A stretch of DNA of 64,000 bases from JAURVT01 sp049059935 (GTDB lineage: Bacteria; Actinomycetota; Actinomycetes; Propionibacteriales; Nocardioidaceae). Below the pieces are notes generated by a model. It had not been told where the DNA came from. It did not search any database and saw nothing but the letters and a program-made list of their open reading frames with translations. Location of the stretch: assembly GCF_049059935.1 (NCBI RefSeq), contig NZ_JBMGQR010000015.1, forward strand, positions 1-64,000. Reading direction: 5' to 3'. Below, in pieces: positions 48,365 through 57,852 of this stretch (position 1 is the first letter of the stretch; each line of letters begins with the position of its first letter). Both the position numbers and the translations under genes were made by a program.

Positions 48365-48961
48365 ATGCCCGCCCGCAAGGAGCTGGACGGCCCCCCGGCC
48401 GAGTTCTCCCGCGCGGTGTCACAGCTGCGCGAGGCTCCCTTGAGACCAGAAGTCGTCTGCGAGCAGATGCCCGCACCCAGCCGCATCGCTCCGCACGCCT
48501 TCGCCATGAGCGGCGACGTCGTCGTGGCCGGCGAGGAGCTCGGCACCGGCCGCATCGTGCTGCTGCACGACCCCGCCGGCAACGACGCCTGGCGCGGCAC
48601 GTTCCGCCTGGTCACCTTCGCCCGTGCCGACGTCGACCCCGAAATGGCCGCCGACCCCGTCCTGCCCGAGGTGGGCTGGAGCTGGCTCGTCGACGCGCTC
48701 GACTCGCGCGGCGCGGAGGCGGTCGCCCCCAGCGGGAGCGTCACCACCGTGCGCACCGAGGGCTTCGGCGGCATGTCCGCCGACGGCGGCTCGGCGCAGG
48801 TCGAGATCCGCGCGTCCTGGACGCCCGGCGGCGACGGCGACGTCGCGGCCCACGTCAGCGCCTGGGGCGACCTGCTGTGCACCGTCGCCGGACTGCCCCC
48901 GCTCGCCGCGGGCGTCGTGCCGATGCCCAACCGGCGGGGCGGGCTCGGTCCTCGCCGGTGA
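48365..48961 (+). CDS. DUF3000 family protein
   Basis: A 198-aa actinobacterial protein that matches DUF3000 by PPAEFSRAVSQLREAPLRPEV, PAPSRIAPHAFAMSGDV, GRIVLLHDPAGNDAWRGTFRLVTFARA and GWSWLVDAL. It is nearly always found next to RNase D in actinobacteria, as here, which suggests a link to RNA processing, but function is unproven. Its stop overlaps the next start as GTGA. Confidence 0.85.
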   Translation: MPARKELDGPPAEFSRAVSQLREAPLRPEVVCEQMPAPSRIAPHAFAMSGDVVVAGEELGTGRIVLLHDPAGNDAWRGTFRLVTFARADVDPEMAADPVLPEVGWSWLVDALDSRGAEAVAPSGSVTTVRTEGFGGMSADGGSAQVEIRASWTPGGDGDVAAHVSAWGDLLCTVAGLPPLAAGVVPMPNRRGGLGPRR

Positions 48962-50238
48962 CCGACGCCCCTGACGCCCCCGAGGCCGCGGGCGTCGACG
49001 CCACCGAGCCGGAGGAGACGCTGCCGCCGCTCCGGCTCCGCGACCCCCTGCCGCCGGTGGTCGACACCCCCGACGCGCTGGCCGAGGTCGTCCGCGCGGT
49101 CGCGGCCGGCACCGGACCGGTCGCGCTCGACGCCGAGCGCGCGTCGGGCTACCGCTACTCCGCCCGCGCCTACCTGGTGCAGCTGCGCCGCGAGGGCGCC
49201 GGCACGTTCCTCATCGACCCGATCCCGTTCGGCGACCTCAGCGCCCTCGACGACGCCATCGGCGACGCCGAGTGGCTGCTGCACGCCGCCAGCCAGGACC
49301 TCGTGTGCCTGGCCGAGCTGGGCCTGCGTCCGCGCGCGCTGTTCGACACCGAGCTCGCCGGACGCCTGCTCAACCTGCCCAAGGTGGGGCTCGCGTCGCT
49401 CGTCCACGACCTGCTCGGCCACACCCTGGCCAAGGAGCACTCCGCGGCCGACTGGTCCACGCGTCCGCTGCCCGAGCCGTGGCTGGAGTACGCCGCGCTC
49501 GACGTCGAGGTGCTCGTCGAGCTGCGCGACATCCTCGACGAGCGCCTGCGCGCCGCCGGCAAGCGCGAGTGGGCGGCCGAGGAGTTCGAGGCGCTGCTGT
49601 CGTTCGACGGACCCCGTCGCCGCGAGGAGCCGTGGCGCCGCACGTCGGGCATCCACAAGGCCCGCGGACGACGCGCGCTGGCGCTCGTCCGGTCGCTGTG
49701 GACCCGCCGCGACGAGATCGCCGAGCGTCGAGACACCACGCCCGGGCGCATCCTCCCCGACGCCGCGATCCTCGAGATCGCGTCCACCCAGCCGGCCGAC
49801 CGTTCCGCGCTGCGCAGCCTCGGCGCCCTGCGCAACCGCGGGCCCCGCCGGTTCCTGGACGACTGGTGGGAGGCGGTCGAGGAGGGCATGGCCGTCCCCG
49901 AGAGCGACCTCCCGCGCACGTCCCAGCGTCTCGACGGCCCGCCGCCGCCGCGCCTGTGGGCCGACCGCAACCCCGAGGCCGCCGCCCGGCTCACCGGTGC
50001 CCGCGAGGTCGTCGCATCGCTGGCCGAGGAGCACGACCTGCCGCTCGAGAACGTCCTGCTGCCCGACGCCCTGCGCCGTCTCGCCTGGGAGCCGCCCGCC
50101 GAGCCCGACGCCGCCGCGATCGGCGCGTTCCTCACGGGCCTCGGCGCGCGTCCGTGGCAGGTGGGGCTGGTGGCCGAGAGGCTCGCCGCGGCCTTCGCCG
50201 ACGCGCGTGCCGACGGCGACGCGTCCGCCGACGACTGA
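48958..50238 (+). CDS. rnd: Ribonuclease D
   Basis: A 426-aa DEDD exonuclease. Acidic residues lie in VALDAERASG (first), AASQDLVCLAELG (second) and EYAALDVEVLVEL (YxxxD, third). An HRDC domain follows near residues 220-300 (RALALVRSLWTRRDEIAERRDTTPGRILPD), and a second HRDC-like helical block is at the end. It trims the 3' ends of structured RNAs such as tRNA precursors. GTG 48958 overlaps the DUF3000 stop. Confidence 0.9.
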   Translation: MTDAPDAPEAAGVDATEPEETLPPLRLRDPLPPVVDTPDALAEVVRAVAAGTGPVALDAERASGYRYSARAYLVQLRREGAGTFLIDPIPFGDLSALDDAIGDAEWLLHAASQDLVCLAELGLRPRALFDTELAGRLLNLPKVGLASLVHDLLGHTLAKEHSAADWSTRPLPEPWLEYAALDVEVLVELRDILDERLRAAGKREWAAEEFEALLSFDGPRRREEPWRRTSGIHKARGRRALALVRSLWTRRDEIAERRDTTPGRILPDAAILEIASTQPADRSALRSLGALRNRGPRRFLDDWWEAVEEGMAVPESDLPRTSQRLDGPPPPRLWADRNPEAAARLTGAREVVASLAEEHDLPLENVLLPDALRRLAWEPPAEPDAAAIGAFLTGLGARPWQVGLVAERLAAAFADARADGDASADD

Positions 50239-50287
50239 CCTCGGACGAACGCGCGCGGACGTTGTCCGCGGGTCCTACGCTTTGCGC

Positions 50288-50893
50288 ATGTCCGCACCCC
50301 GGCACCACCGCCCCGCGTTCCTCGGGGAGGACTTCTTCGACTCGCTGCCCGGCGACGACGACCCCGCGCTGCGCACCGCCGCGGGTGCGCGCGTCGCGAC
50401 GCTGATCGTCCGCGGGGCGCGCACCGACGACGACCAGGGGCTGGTCGACCGGGTCGTCCGGCTCACCGACGAACACGGGCTCGACACCCTCGCCGACCTG
50501 TGGGCCGGCTCCCCCACCGACTCGCTGTCGGGCGTCCTGTGGCGCCTGTACGTGCTGCGCGCGTGGGTGCGGCGCGAGCCCGCCCGCGCATCACGCGAGT
50601 TCGACGCCGGGCGCCGCTTCGCCCCCGTCGACGAGGTCGTCGCAGGCGTCGTCGACCCACCCGGCCCCCAGGAGGTCGCGCACCTCGTCGACACCGTCGT
50701 GGCCGGCGTCGTCTCCGGCGACTTCGCCGACACCCTCGACCGAGCCTCGGCCTTCGCCCGCCTCGTCGGCGTCGGCCGCGCCCACCTCTCCGAGGACCCG
50801 CCCGCCTCCGTCGAGTCCGCCGCTCGCCTCGTCGCCACCGCCGACGTCCTCCGCGACGCCGCCCGCCTCGAGCGCGCCGGCTCCCTCACCTGA
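50288..50893 (+). CDS. Conserved actinobacterial hypothetical protein
   Basis: A 201-aa, mostly helical protein (LTDEHGLDTLADLWAGSPTDSLSGVLWRLYVLRAWVRR; VVAGVVSGDFADTLDRASAFARLVG). It recalls small uncharacterised proteins found beside rnd in actinobacteria. No motif or membrane segment. Function unknown. Confidence 0.65.
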   Translation: MSAPRHHRPAFLGEDFFDSLPGDDDPALRTAAGARVATLIVRGARTDDDQGLVDRVVRLTDEHGLDTLADLWAGSPTDSLSGVLWRLYVLRAWVRREPARASREFDAGRRFAPVDEVVAGVVDPPGPQEVAHLVDTVVAGVVSGDFADTLDRASAFARLVGVGRAHLSEDPPASVESAARLVATADVLRDAARLERAGSLT

Positions 50894-50924
50894 CCCCGTC
50901 CCCCACCCCCCTGCCCCGTCCCCA

Positions 50925-51227
50925 ACCGCCGAGTGGCGCAAATTCGGGGTCGACACGCGCGATCCGGCCCGGATCTGCGCCACTCGTGCCGGGTTTTGCG
51001 CCACTCGAGGGCTGGACGCGCCCGGGTGCGGACCCCGTCACGTCCGCGATCGCGGCGACGGACGGACCAGGCCGGGGTCGACGTCCGACCGACGCTCTCC
51101 TCCGCACCCTCCGCACCGCGATAGCACCCTCCGCGGTGCGACCGCCGAGTGGCGCAAAAGCCGAACCGAGTGGCGCAAGTTCGGGCTCCCGACCGCGTGT
51201 CGACCCCGAGTTTGCGCCGCTCGGCGG
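50925..51227. repeat. Composite inverted repeat with GAGTGGCGCA units
   Basis: About 34 bp at 50925-50958 and its inverted copy at 51191-51227 match with about 3 differences. Each end contains a GAGTGGCGCA-type unit and the block GGGGTCGACACGCG. Inside are more copies of the unit in both orientations, near 50976, 50997, 51147 and 51168. No gene is supported here. It looks like a MITE or REP-type element. Confidence 0.6.
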
Positions 51228-51361
51228 GTGGGGGGAGGCGGAGTCGGCGGGAGGGGAAGACGAAGTCAGCGGGCGGGGGAAGGGGGATTCCCGGTCGGTG
51301 GGTGGGATTGCTCACCGGGGTTCGGCTGGGGTGGAGGGCCGCGCTCGGATAGCCTGTTCTC

Positions 51362-51444
51362 GGCGTCGGGCTGCGGATGCCCCGGGTCCCAAAATTAGCC
51401 GCCACGAGCGGCCATGCGCCGTGAGGTGCACCCAGCCCGACGCC
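51362..51444. other. Long-stem structured element
   Basis: GGCGTCGGGCTG and CAGCCCGACGCC form a perfect 12-bp stem that encloses 59 nt. An inner GCCGC/GCGGC hairpin is visible when the minus strand is read. It ends 2 bp before the methyltransferase stop, and GATAGCCT just upstream on the + strand could be a -10 box. It may be a terminator or a small RNA; no known RNA family is recognised. Confidence 0.4.
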
Positions 51445-51446
51445 AC

Positions 51447-52061
51447 CTATTCCTCGCCCGGACGGGCGTGCAGGCTCACCGCGTAGCCGCCACCGTCCCA
51501 GGGCTCCCGGGCCCAGCCGGCCCACCGCTCGGCGGGCACCAGGCCGGCGTCGGCGCACCACCGCGCGTACGCGTCGAGGCCGAACGGCGCCTCGTCGAGC
51601 GGCAGGTGGTCGGGGTCGAGGCCGAAGCCGGCGAGCAGCAGGCCGCCGGGGCGCAGCACCGACGCCATCTGCCGGACCGCCTGCGCCTCGGTGCCCGCCG
51701 CCAGCAGCGGGACCACGTTGCCCGCAGCCACCACCAGGTCGAACGGTCCGCCGAGGCCGAGGTCGGACAGGGAGGCGAGGTCGCCGTCCACCCACCGCAC
51801 CGCGGACGAGAGCGTCCGCGCGAGGGCGACCATGTCGGGGGCGGCGTCGACGCCGACGACGTCGTGCCCGAGCGACGCCAGCCGGATCGCCACCCGCCCG
51901 TGGCCGCAGCCCGCGTCGAGCACCCGCCCCGGCGAGCCGAGCAGTGCGTGGCACAGCGCCGCCTCGCCGTGCACGTCCTGCCCCGACGCCTCCGCCTCGG
52001 CGAACCGCGAGGCGTACTCCCCTGCGTCGACGCGCACGCCGACGTCGTCCCAGCGCGTCAT
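51447..52061 (-). CDS. Class I SAM-dependent methyltransferase
   Basis: A 204-aa protein with motif I VLDAGCGHGRVAIRLA (47-62), the acidic VVGVDAAPDM motif II and DLVVAAGNVVPLL as motif IV. This is the UbiE/type 11 methyltransferase core without a visible substrate domain. ATG 52061 overlaps the stop of the GNAT gene as ATGA, so it is the second gene of a two-gene leftward operon. Substrate unknown. Confidence 0.82.
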   Translation of the reverse strand: MTRWDDVGVRVDAGEYASRFAEAEASGQDVHGEAALCHALLGSPGRVLDAGCGHGRVAIRLASLGHDVVGVDAAPDMVALARTLSSAVRWVDGDLASLSDLGLGGPFDLVVAAGNVVPLLAAGTEAQAVRQMASVLRPGGLLLAGFGLDPDHLPLDEAPFGLDAYARWCADAGLVPAERWAGWAREPWDGGGYAVSLHARPGEE

Positions 52062-52954
52062 GCGTCCAGTGTGAGGCGGAGGTTGCGGTAGCTGCGCACG
52101 ACCTCCATGCCGACGGCGAGGTACAGCCCGAGTGCGCCGGTGCGGCTGTCGGTGTTGAGCTCGGCCCGGACGGCGCCGCGCGCCCGCGTCGTCGCGAACG
52201 CGTCGGCGAGCAGCGCCTGCGCGATCCCGCGACGGCGGTGCGGCGCCGCCACCGCGAGCTGGTCGACCCAGCCGGTGTCGCCGGGCAGGCTGCTGACGCA
52301 GGCGGCGACCACACCGTCCGGGCCCTCGACGAGCCGCACCTGCCAGGGCTCGAAGTCCTCGCGCCCCACCGTCGTCGTGCGCCAGTCGTCGAACGACTTC
52401 GCACGCCGTCCGGGCCACTCGCCGAACGCGCCCTCGATCACGTCGTACGCGACGCGCTCGTCGGTCCCCGGCACGTAGTCGCGCAGCGCGTACCCGTCGG
52501 GCAGCTGCGCGTCCGGCAGCGACGCACCGGACGGCAGGCCCAGCACCCACGACTCGTACGACGGCTCGAACCCGTGCGCCTCAAGGAGTGCGATCGCCGC
52601 GGCGTTGCCGACGGCCAGGGTCTGCGCCACGGACGACTCCCCCAGCGACCGCGCCAGGTCGAGCGACCACCGCAGCGCCTCGGTGCCCAGACCCCGACCG
52701 CGCGCGGCGGGGTGCACGTAGTTCTCGAGCCGCCCGTGGTGCAGCTCGGCGCACGCCACCAGCCGCCCGTCGACCTCCCAGCCCCGCGCCTGCCGCGCCA
52801 GGTCGAACCCGTCGCGACGCCAGTCGGCGGCGACGTCCTCCTCCTCGATCAGCGACACCCCGTCGTCGTGCGCCTCGCTCGCCGCGACCACCGCGGTGAC
52901 GGCCGCCGCGTCGTCGGAGGTCAGGGCGCGGCCGGTGCTGCGTTCGTCCGACAT
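52058..52954 (-). CDS. Two-domain GNAT N-acetyltransferase
   Basis: A 298-aa protein with two tandem GNAT domains: NYVHPAARGRGLGTEALRW in the first and DQLAVAAPHRRRGIAQALLADAF in the second, each with the acetyl-CoA pyrophosphate loop. The layout recalls mycothiol synthase MshD, but the second-half signature is not clear enough to name it. The start at 52954 is divergent from the reductase at 52991 with 36 bp between. Confidence 0.8.
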   Translation of the reverse strand: MSDERSTGRALTSDDAAAVTAVVAASEAHDDGVSLIEEEDVAADWRRDGFDLARQARGWEVDGRLVACAELHHGRLENYVHPAARGRGLGTEALRWSLDLARSLGESSVAQTLAVGNAAAIALLEAHGFEPSYESWVLGLPSGASLPDAQLPDGYALRDYVPGTDERVAYDVIEGAFGEWPGRRAKSFDDWRTTTVGREDFEPWQVRLVEGPDGVVAACVSSLPGDTGWVDQLAVAAPHRRRGIAQALLADAFATTRARGAVRAELNTDSRTGALGLYLAVGMEVVRSYRNLRLTLDA

Positions 52955-52990
52955 GTGGATGAGGATGGCAGCGACGAGAGGAGAAGTCGC

Positions 52991-54376
52991 GTGACTTCGC
53001 ACGAGGTGGACGTCGTCGTCGTCGGGCTGGGGCCCGGCGGGGAGGACCTGGCGGCGCGGCTGGCCCGCGCCGGCCTGGACGTGGTGGGTGTGGAGCGCCG
53101 GCTGGTGGGCGGCGAGTGCCCGTACTGGGGCTGCATCCCCTCCAAGATGGTGATCCGCGCGGCCGACAGCATCGCCGAGACGCGACGCACACCCCGGATC
53201 GGCGGTGCTGTGACCGTCGAGCCCGACTTCGGGCTCGTGGCAACACGCATCCGCGACGAGGCCACCACGAACTGGGACGACACCGTCGCCGCCGACCGGC
53301 TCACCGACTCCGGCGCCACCCTCGTCCGCGGCGACGCCCGCCTCGACGGCCCGCGAACCGTGGTCGTCGGCGACGACCGTTACGTCGCCCGCAAGGGCGT
53401 CGTCCTCAACACCGGCACGCGACCCGCACGGCTGCCGATCGACGGGCTCGAGGGCACGCCCTACTGGACGAACCACGAGATCCTCGAGACGACGACGGCG
53501 CCCGCGTCGCTCGCGGTCATCGGCGGCGGCCCGATCGGCGCCGAGCTGGCGCAGGCGTTCTCCCGCTTCGGCACCACGGTGCACGTGATCGAGCACGGAC
53601 CTCGCATCGTCGGGCCCGAGGAGCCCGAGGCGTCGGCGGTCCTCACCGAGGTCTTCGAGCGCGAGGGCATCACGATCCACACCGACGCCGAGACCCAGAG
53701 GGTCGAGCACTCCGAGGCAGACGGCTTCACGATCCACCTCGGCGACGGCACGATCCGGGTCGAGCAGCTGCTCGTCGCCGCCGGACGCACGTCCAACCTC
53801 GACGACCTCGGCCTGGAGACGGTCGGCGTCGAGGCGGGTGGCAAAAGCGTCCCGGTCGACGATCACATGCGCGTGGCCGACGGCCTCTGGGCGATCGGCG
53901 ACGTCGCCGGCAAGGGCGCGTTCACCCACGTCTCGATGTACCAGTCGGCCATCGCGTACCGCGACATCGTCGGCGAGGACGGACCCCCGGCCGACTACCG
54001 CGCGCTCCCCCACGTCACGTTCACCGACCCCGAGATCGGCTCGGTCGGGATGACCGAGAAGTCCGCCCGTGACGCCGGCCTGCGCATCCGCGTCGGCGTC
54101 ACCGACCTGTCGGCGAGCAGCCGCGGCTTCGTGCACGGCCCCGGCAACGACGGCGTCATCAAGGTCGTCGAGGACGCCGACCGCGGCGTGCTCGTCGGTG
54201 CCACCGCCGTCGGCCCGTCCGGCGGTGAGATCCTGGGCGCACTGGCGATCGCCGTGCGCGGCGAGGTGCCCGTGGCCACGCTGCAGCACAGCATCTGGGC
54301 CTACCCGACGTTCCACCGCGCGATCGAGTCGGCGCTGGCCGACCTGCACGACCCCGATGAGGAGCAGAGCGCATGA
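52991..54376 (+). CDS. FAD-dependent pyridine nucleotide-disulfide oxidoreductase
   Basis: A 461-aa flavoprotein of the dihydrolipoamide dehydrogenase/mercuric reductase group. The FAD site GLGPGGEDLAARLARAG lies at 12-28, the redox disulfide is GGECPYWGCIPSK, the NAD site is VIGGGPIGAELAQAFSR, and the dimer domain ends in SIWAYPTFHRAIESAL. The usual HxxHPT of lipoamide dehydrogenase is absent, so substrate is unknown. GTG 52991 is the start. The stop overlaps pepC as ATGA. Confidence 0.82.
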   Translation: MTSHEVDVVVVGLGPGGEDLAARLARAGLDVVGVERRLVGGECPYWGCIPSKMVIRAADSIAETRRTPRIGGAVTVEPDFGLVATRIRDEATTNWDDTVAADRLTDSGATLVRGDARLDGPRTVVVGDDRYVARKGVVLNTGTRPARLPIDGLEGTPYWTNHEILETTTAPASLAVIGGGPIGAELAQAFSRFGTTVHVIEHGPRIVGPEEPEASAVLTEVFEREGITIHTDAETQRVEHSEADGFTIHLGDGTIRVEQLLVAAGRTSNLDDLGLETVGVEAGGKSVPVDDHMRVADGLWAIGDVAGKGAFTHVSMYQSAIAYRDIVGEDGPPADYRALPHVTFTDPEIGSVGMTEKSARDAGLRIRVGVTDLSASSRGFVHGPGNDGVIKVVEDADRGVLVGATAVGPSGGEILGALAIAVRGEVPVATLQHSIWAYPTFHRAIESALADLHDPDEEQSA

Positions 54377-55719
54377 GCGAGATCAGCACCGAGCAGCTCG
54401 AGCAGCTGGGCAAGGCCTTCGACGCCGACCCGGCACGCCGCCTGCTGCAGAACGCGATCACCCGCAACGCCGTCACCGAGGTGGCGCTCGACCACCAGGT
54501 CGTCGTCGGCATCGACCACTCGGTGTCGCACCTGCTCGACGACTGGGCCGCCACCAACCAGAAGCAGAGCGGACGATGCTGGCTGTTCGCCGGCACCAAC
54601 CTGCTCCGAGCCGGCACGCGCGACGAGCTCGACGTCAAGGACTTCGAGTTCTCGCAGTCGTGGCTGCTGTTCTGGGACAAGCTGGAGAAGGCGAACTTCT
54701 GGCTCGAGGCCATCCTCGCGACGGCCGACCGCGACGTCGACGACCGCACCGTCGCGCACCTGCTCTCCTCGCCGTCGGAGGACGGCGGGCAGTGGAACAT
54801 GTTCGTCGCACTCGTCCGCAAGTACGGCCTGGTGCCCAAGGTCGCGATGCCCGAGACGAAGTCGTCCAGCAGCACCAAGCTGATGAACGAGGGCATCGCG
54901 CGCATCCTGCGCCAGGGTGCCAAGGACCTCCGCGCCCGTGCGTCCGCCGGTGACGACACCGAGCAGCTGCAGGAGCACAAGCGCGAGGTCGTCGCGACCG
55001 TCCACCGGCTCCTGTGCCTGCACCTCGGCACGCCCCCGACGTCGTTCTGGTGGCAGTGGACCGACAAGGACCGCGGCTTCCACCGCGAGGGCGACATGAC
55101 GCCGCGTGCGTTCGCCGACCGGTACGTCGGGGTCCCGCTGGACGACTACGTCTGCCTGGTCGACGACCCGCGCCCCGGCAGCCCGCGTGGCCGCACGTTC
55201 ACCGTCGAGCACCTCGGCAACGTGGTCGGCGAGCCGCCGGTGGTGTACCTCAACGTCGAGCCCGGAGTCATGAAGAAGCTCGCTGCCGACGCGATCGTGG
55301 GCGGCGAGCCCGTGTGGTTCGGCTGCGACACCGATCAGATGAGCAACGGCGACCTCGGCGTGTGGGACGCGCGCCTGTACGACTACGACGCCGTCTACGA
55401 CACCCGGACCGACCTGACCAAGGCCGAGCGGCTGGCGTTCGGCGACTCGATGATGACGCACGCGATGCTCTTCACCGGCGTCGACCTCGTCGAGGGCCCG
55501 GGCGGCGAGCAGGTGCCGCGGCGCTGGCGCGTCGAGAACAGCTGGGGCACCGAGAAGGCCGACAAGGGCTTCTTCACGATGAACGACAACTGGTTCGCCG
55601 AGCACGTCTTCGAGATCGCGGTGCGCCGTGACGCCCTCCCGGCCGAGCTGCGCGACGCCCTCGGCACCGAGCCGCAGGTGCTCCCCGCCTGGGACCCGAT
55701 GGGCGCCCTGGCCCGCTGA
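54373..55719 (+). CDS. pepC: Aminopeptidase C (bleomycin hydrolase family)
   Basis: A 448-aa C1B papain-fold peptidase. The catalytic triad is Cys69 in QKQSGRCWLFAG, His363 in MTHAMLF and Asn389 in VENSWG. Members remove N-terminal residues from peptides and detoxify bleomycin-like compounds. Length is normal. ATGA overlap with the upstream reductase shows they are co-translated. Confidence 0.92.
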   Translation: MSEISTEQLEQLGKAFDADPARRLLQNAITRNAVTEVALDHQVVVGIDHSVSHLLDDWAATNQKQSGRCWLFAGTNLLRAGTRDELDVKDFEFSQSWLLFWDKLEKANFWLEAILATADRDVDDRTVAHLLSSPSEDGGQWNMFVALVRKYGLVPKVAMPETKSSSSTKLMNEGIARILRQGAKDLRARASAGDDTEQLQEHKREVVATVHRLLCLHLGTPPTSFWWQWTDKDRGFHREGDMTPRAFADRYVGVPLDDYVCLVDDPRPGSPRGRTFTVEHLGNVVGEPPVVYLNVEPGVMKKLAADAIVGGEPVWFGCDTDQMSNGDLGVWDARLYDYDAVYDTRTDLTKAERLAFGDSMMTHAMLFTGVDLVEGPGGEQVPRRWRVENSWGTEKADKGFFTMNDNWFAEHVFEIAVRRDALPAELRDALGTEPQVLPAWDPMGALAR

Positions 55720-55798
55720 CCCGGCCCGCCCGGCACGGTTCACCGCCGTGTCGGGTCGGGTTCACCGCCGCGTGCGGCGCGGTGGCGAGGGTGCAGGC

Positions 55799-57367
55799 AT
55801 GAACGACCTCCCCCGTCGTACCTTCCTGCGCTCCTCGGTCGCCGTGGGCGGTGTCGCCGGCCTGATGGGCTCGGCCGCGCTGCTCAACCAGCCGTCCGTC
55901 GGCCTGCCCAACCAGGTGATCGGCGGACGTCCGTCACTCACCCACGGCGTCCAGTCGGGCGACGTCGGCACCACGACCGCCACGGTCTGGGCCCGCTCGG
56001 ACCGGCCCGCCCGGCTGATGGTCGAGGTGGCCCGCGACGACCGCTTCCGCAACCCCGTGCGCCTGCGTGGCCCGCGGACGACCTTCGGCACCGACCTGAC
56101 GGGCCGCATCGGTCTGCGCGGCCTGCCGCCCGGCCGCGACCTGTCCTACCGGATCTGGGCCGACGACCCCGACGGGGGACGTCCCGGCCGTCCCGTCGTC
56201 GGACGCCTGCGCACCGCGCCCGCCCGCAAGGACGACGTCCGCTTCCTGTGGTCGGGCGACATCGCCGGCCAGGGCTGGGGCATCGACCCCGCCTACGGCG
56301 GCTACCGGATCGCCGACGCGATGGCCGCGCGCGACGCCGACTTCTTCCTGTGCAGCGGCGACACCGTCTACGCCGACGGGCCCCTCACCGAGAAGGTCGC
56401 GCTGCCCGACGGCCGCACCTGGACCAACCTGGTGACGGTCGAGAAGTCCAAGGTGGCCGAGAGCCTGCACGAGTTCCGCGGGCAGTACAAGTACAACCTG
56501 ATGGCCGACAACTGGCGCCGCTTCCTCGCCCAGACCCCGCAGGTCAACCAGTGGGACGACCACGAGGTCACCAACAACTGGTACCCCGGCGAGATCCTCG
56601 ACGACGCCCGCTACACCGAGAAGAGCGTCGACGTCCTCGCGCGTCGCGCCAAGCAGGCCTTCCACGAGTACGTGCCGATCAACCCGCGTCAGTCCGACGC
56701 CGACGGCCGCATCTACCGCGTGATCCACCACGGCCCGTCGCTCGACGTGTTCGTGCTCGACATGCGTACCTACAAGGACCCCAACACCGCCAACGGCGAG
56801 ACCCGCTCGGACGGCGGCGTCCTCGGGCGCAAGCAGACCCGCTGGCTCCTCGACGAGCTGCGCCGCTCCAAGGCGACCTGGAAGGTCATCGCCGCCGACC
56901 TGCCGCTGGGCCTGGTCGTCCCCGACGGCACTACCGCGCAGGAGGGGCTGGCCCAGGGCGACCCCGGCCTGCCGCTCGGACGCGAGCGCGACATCGCCGA
57001 GGTGCTCACCGGCCTCCAGCGCCTCGGCATCCGCAACCACGTGTGGTTGACCGCCGACGTCCACTACACCGCCGCCCACCACTACTCCCCCGACCGCGCG
57101 GCCTACCAGCGCTTCGACCCGTTCTGGGAGTTCGTCTCCGGCCCGCTCAACGCCGGCGCGTTCGGCCCCAACGCGCTCGACGGCACGTTCGGCCCGGAGG
57201 CGGTCTACGTCGAGGCGCCGCCGAAGGCCAACACCTCCCCGGCCGAGGGCTTCCAGTTCTTCGGCGAGGTGCAGATCGACGGGCGCACCGAGGAGCTCAC
57301 CGTCCAGCTGCGCGGCATCGACGGCGGCGTCCGGCACCAGACCACCCTGACGCCCGCCCGGCGCTAG
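55799..57367 (+). CDS. phoD: Alkaline phosphatase D (secreted, Tat)
   Basis: A 522-aa PhoD-type metallophosphoesterase. The N-terminus is a twin-arginine signal (RRTFLRS, residues 6-12, then a hydrophobic core). A PhoD N-terminal Ig-like domain follows (HGVQSGDVGTTTATVWAR). The phosphatase core has FLWSGDIAGQGW, FFLCSGDTVYADG, NQWDDHEVTNNW and WLTADVHYTAAH for Fe/Ca coordination. It takes phosphate from phosphodiesters outside the cell. ATG 55799 is 80 bp after pepC. Confidence 0.92.
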   Translation: MNDLPRRTFLRSSVAVGGVAGLMGSAALLNQPSVGLPNQVIGGRPSLTHGVQSGDVGTTTATVWARSDRPARLMVEVARDDRFRNPVRLRGPRTTFGTDLTGRIGLRGLPPGRDLSYRIWADDPDGGRPGRPVVGRLRTAPARKDDVRFLWSGDIAGQGWGIDPAYGGYRIADAMAARDADFFLCSGDTVYADGPLTEKVALPDGRTWTNLVTVEKSKVAESLHEFRGQYKYNLMADNWRRFLAQTPQVNQWDDHEVTNNWYPGEILDDARYTEKSVDVLARRAKQAFHEYVPINPRQSDADGRIYRVIHHGPSLDVFVLDMRTYKDPNTANGETRSDGGVLGRKQTRWLLDELRRSKATWKVIAADLPLGLVVPDGTTAQEGLAQGDPGLPLGRERDIAEVLTGLQRLGIRNHVWLTADVHYTAAHHYSPDRAAYQRFDPFWEFVSGPLNAGAFGPNALDGTFGPEAVYVEAPPKANTSPAEGFQFFGEVQIDGRTEELTVQLRGIDGGVRHQTTLTPARR

Positions 57368-57412
57368 GGCTTGCCGACCTCCGGGGCGGGCCGCGGCCGT
57401 TACACTCGGCCG

Positions 57413-57787
57413 ATGCCCACCCGCCACGAGACCCTCCGGGGCCGCCGCTGCAGCGCACTGCTGCTCGCGTCGGCGCTGGTGCTGCTCTCGTGGTTCGCCG
57501 GCGGCGCGGCACACGCGTCGGGCGCGTCGGCGGTGGCACCGACGGCGGTCTCCGCCTCGACGCACAGCGGCACGGGCGACGACGGGCACCAGCACGCCTC
57601 GTCGGTCGACCACGCCCCGCGCCACGCGAACCTCCACGTGCACCAGGTGGCACCGGACGTCGCGCCCGCGCCCGTCGTCCGGCTGGACGCCCCCCGCGAG
57701 GTCGGCGTCGTCGAGCAGGTCCAGGCCCGCGGGCCGCCGGTCGCCCCGGTCAGCACCACGAGCGCGAGCAGGGCACCACCGGCCTGA
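57413..57787 (+). CDS. His-rich secreted protein
   Basis: A 124-aa protein with an N-terminal signal-like helix (about residues 13-34, ending GGAAHAS) and a central His cluster (HSGTGDDGHQHASSVDHAPRHANLHVHQ written in short pieces as HQHA, DHA, HANLHVH). The His may bind copper or zinc. It resembles small DUF6153-like secreted proteins of actinobacteria, with low certainty. It lies 65 bp before the secDF gene. Confidence 0.55.
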   Translation: MPTRHETLRGRRCSALLLASALVLLSWFAGGAAHASGASAVAPTAVSASTHSGTGDDGHQHASSVDHAPRHANLHVHQVAPDVAPAPVVRLDAPREVGVVEQVQARGPPVAPVSTTSASRAPPA

Positions 57788-57852
57788 GCCGGTCCTCCCT
57801 GCCCTGACGTCACCCCTCGCGCTCGCGAGCCGCACCGGAAGCACCTGCCCTC

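Noticed and set aside
50894..51360. CRISPR array from repeated GAGTGGCGCA units
   Set aside because: Repeats are short, in both orientations and irregularly spaced; no cas genes.
51362..51444. SRP (4.5S) RNA
   Set aside because: Although of fitting size, the conserved GGAAG tetraloop region is missing.
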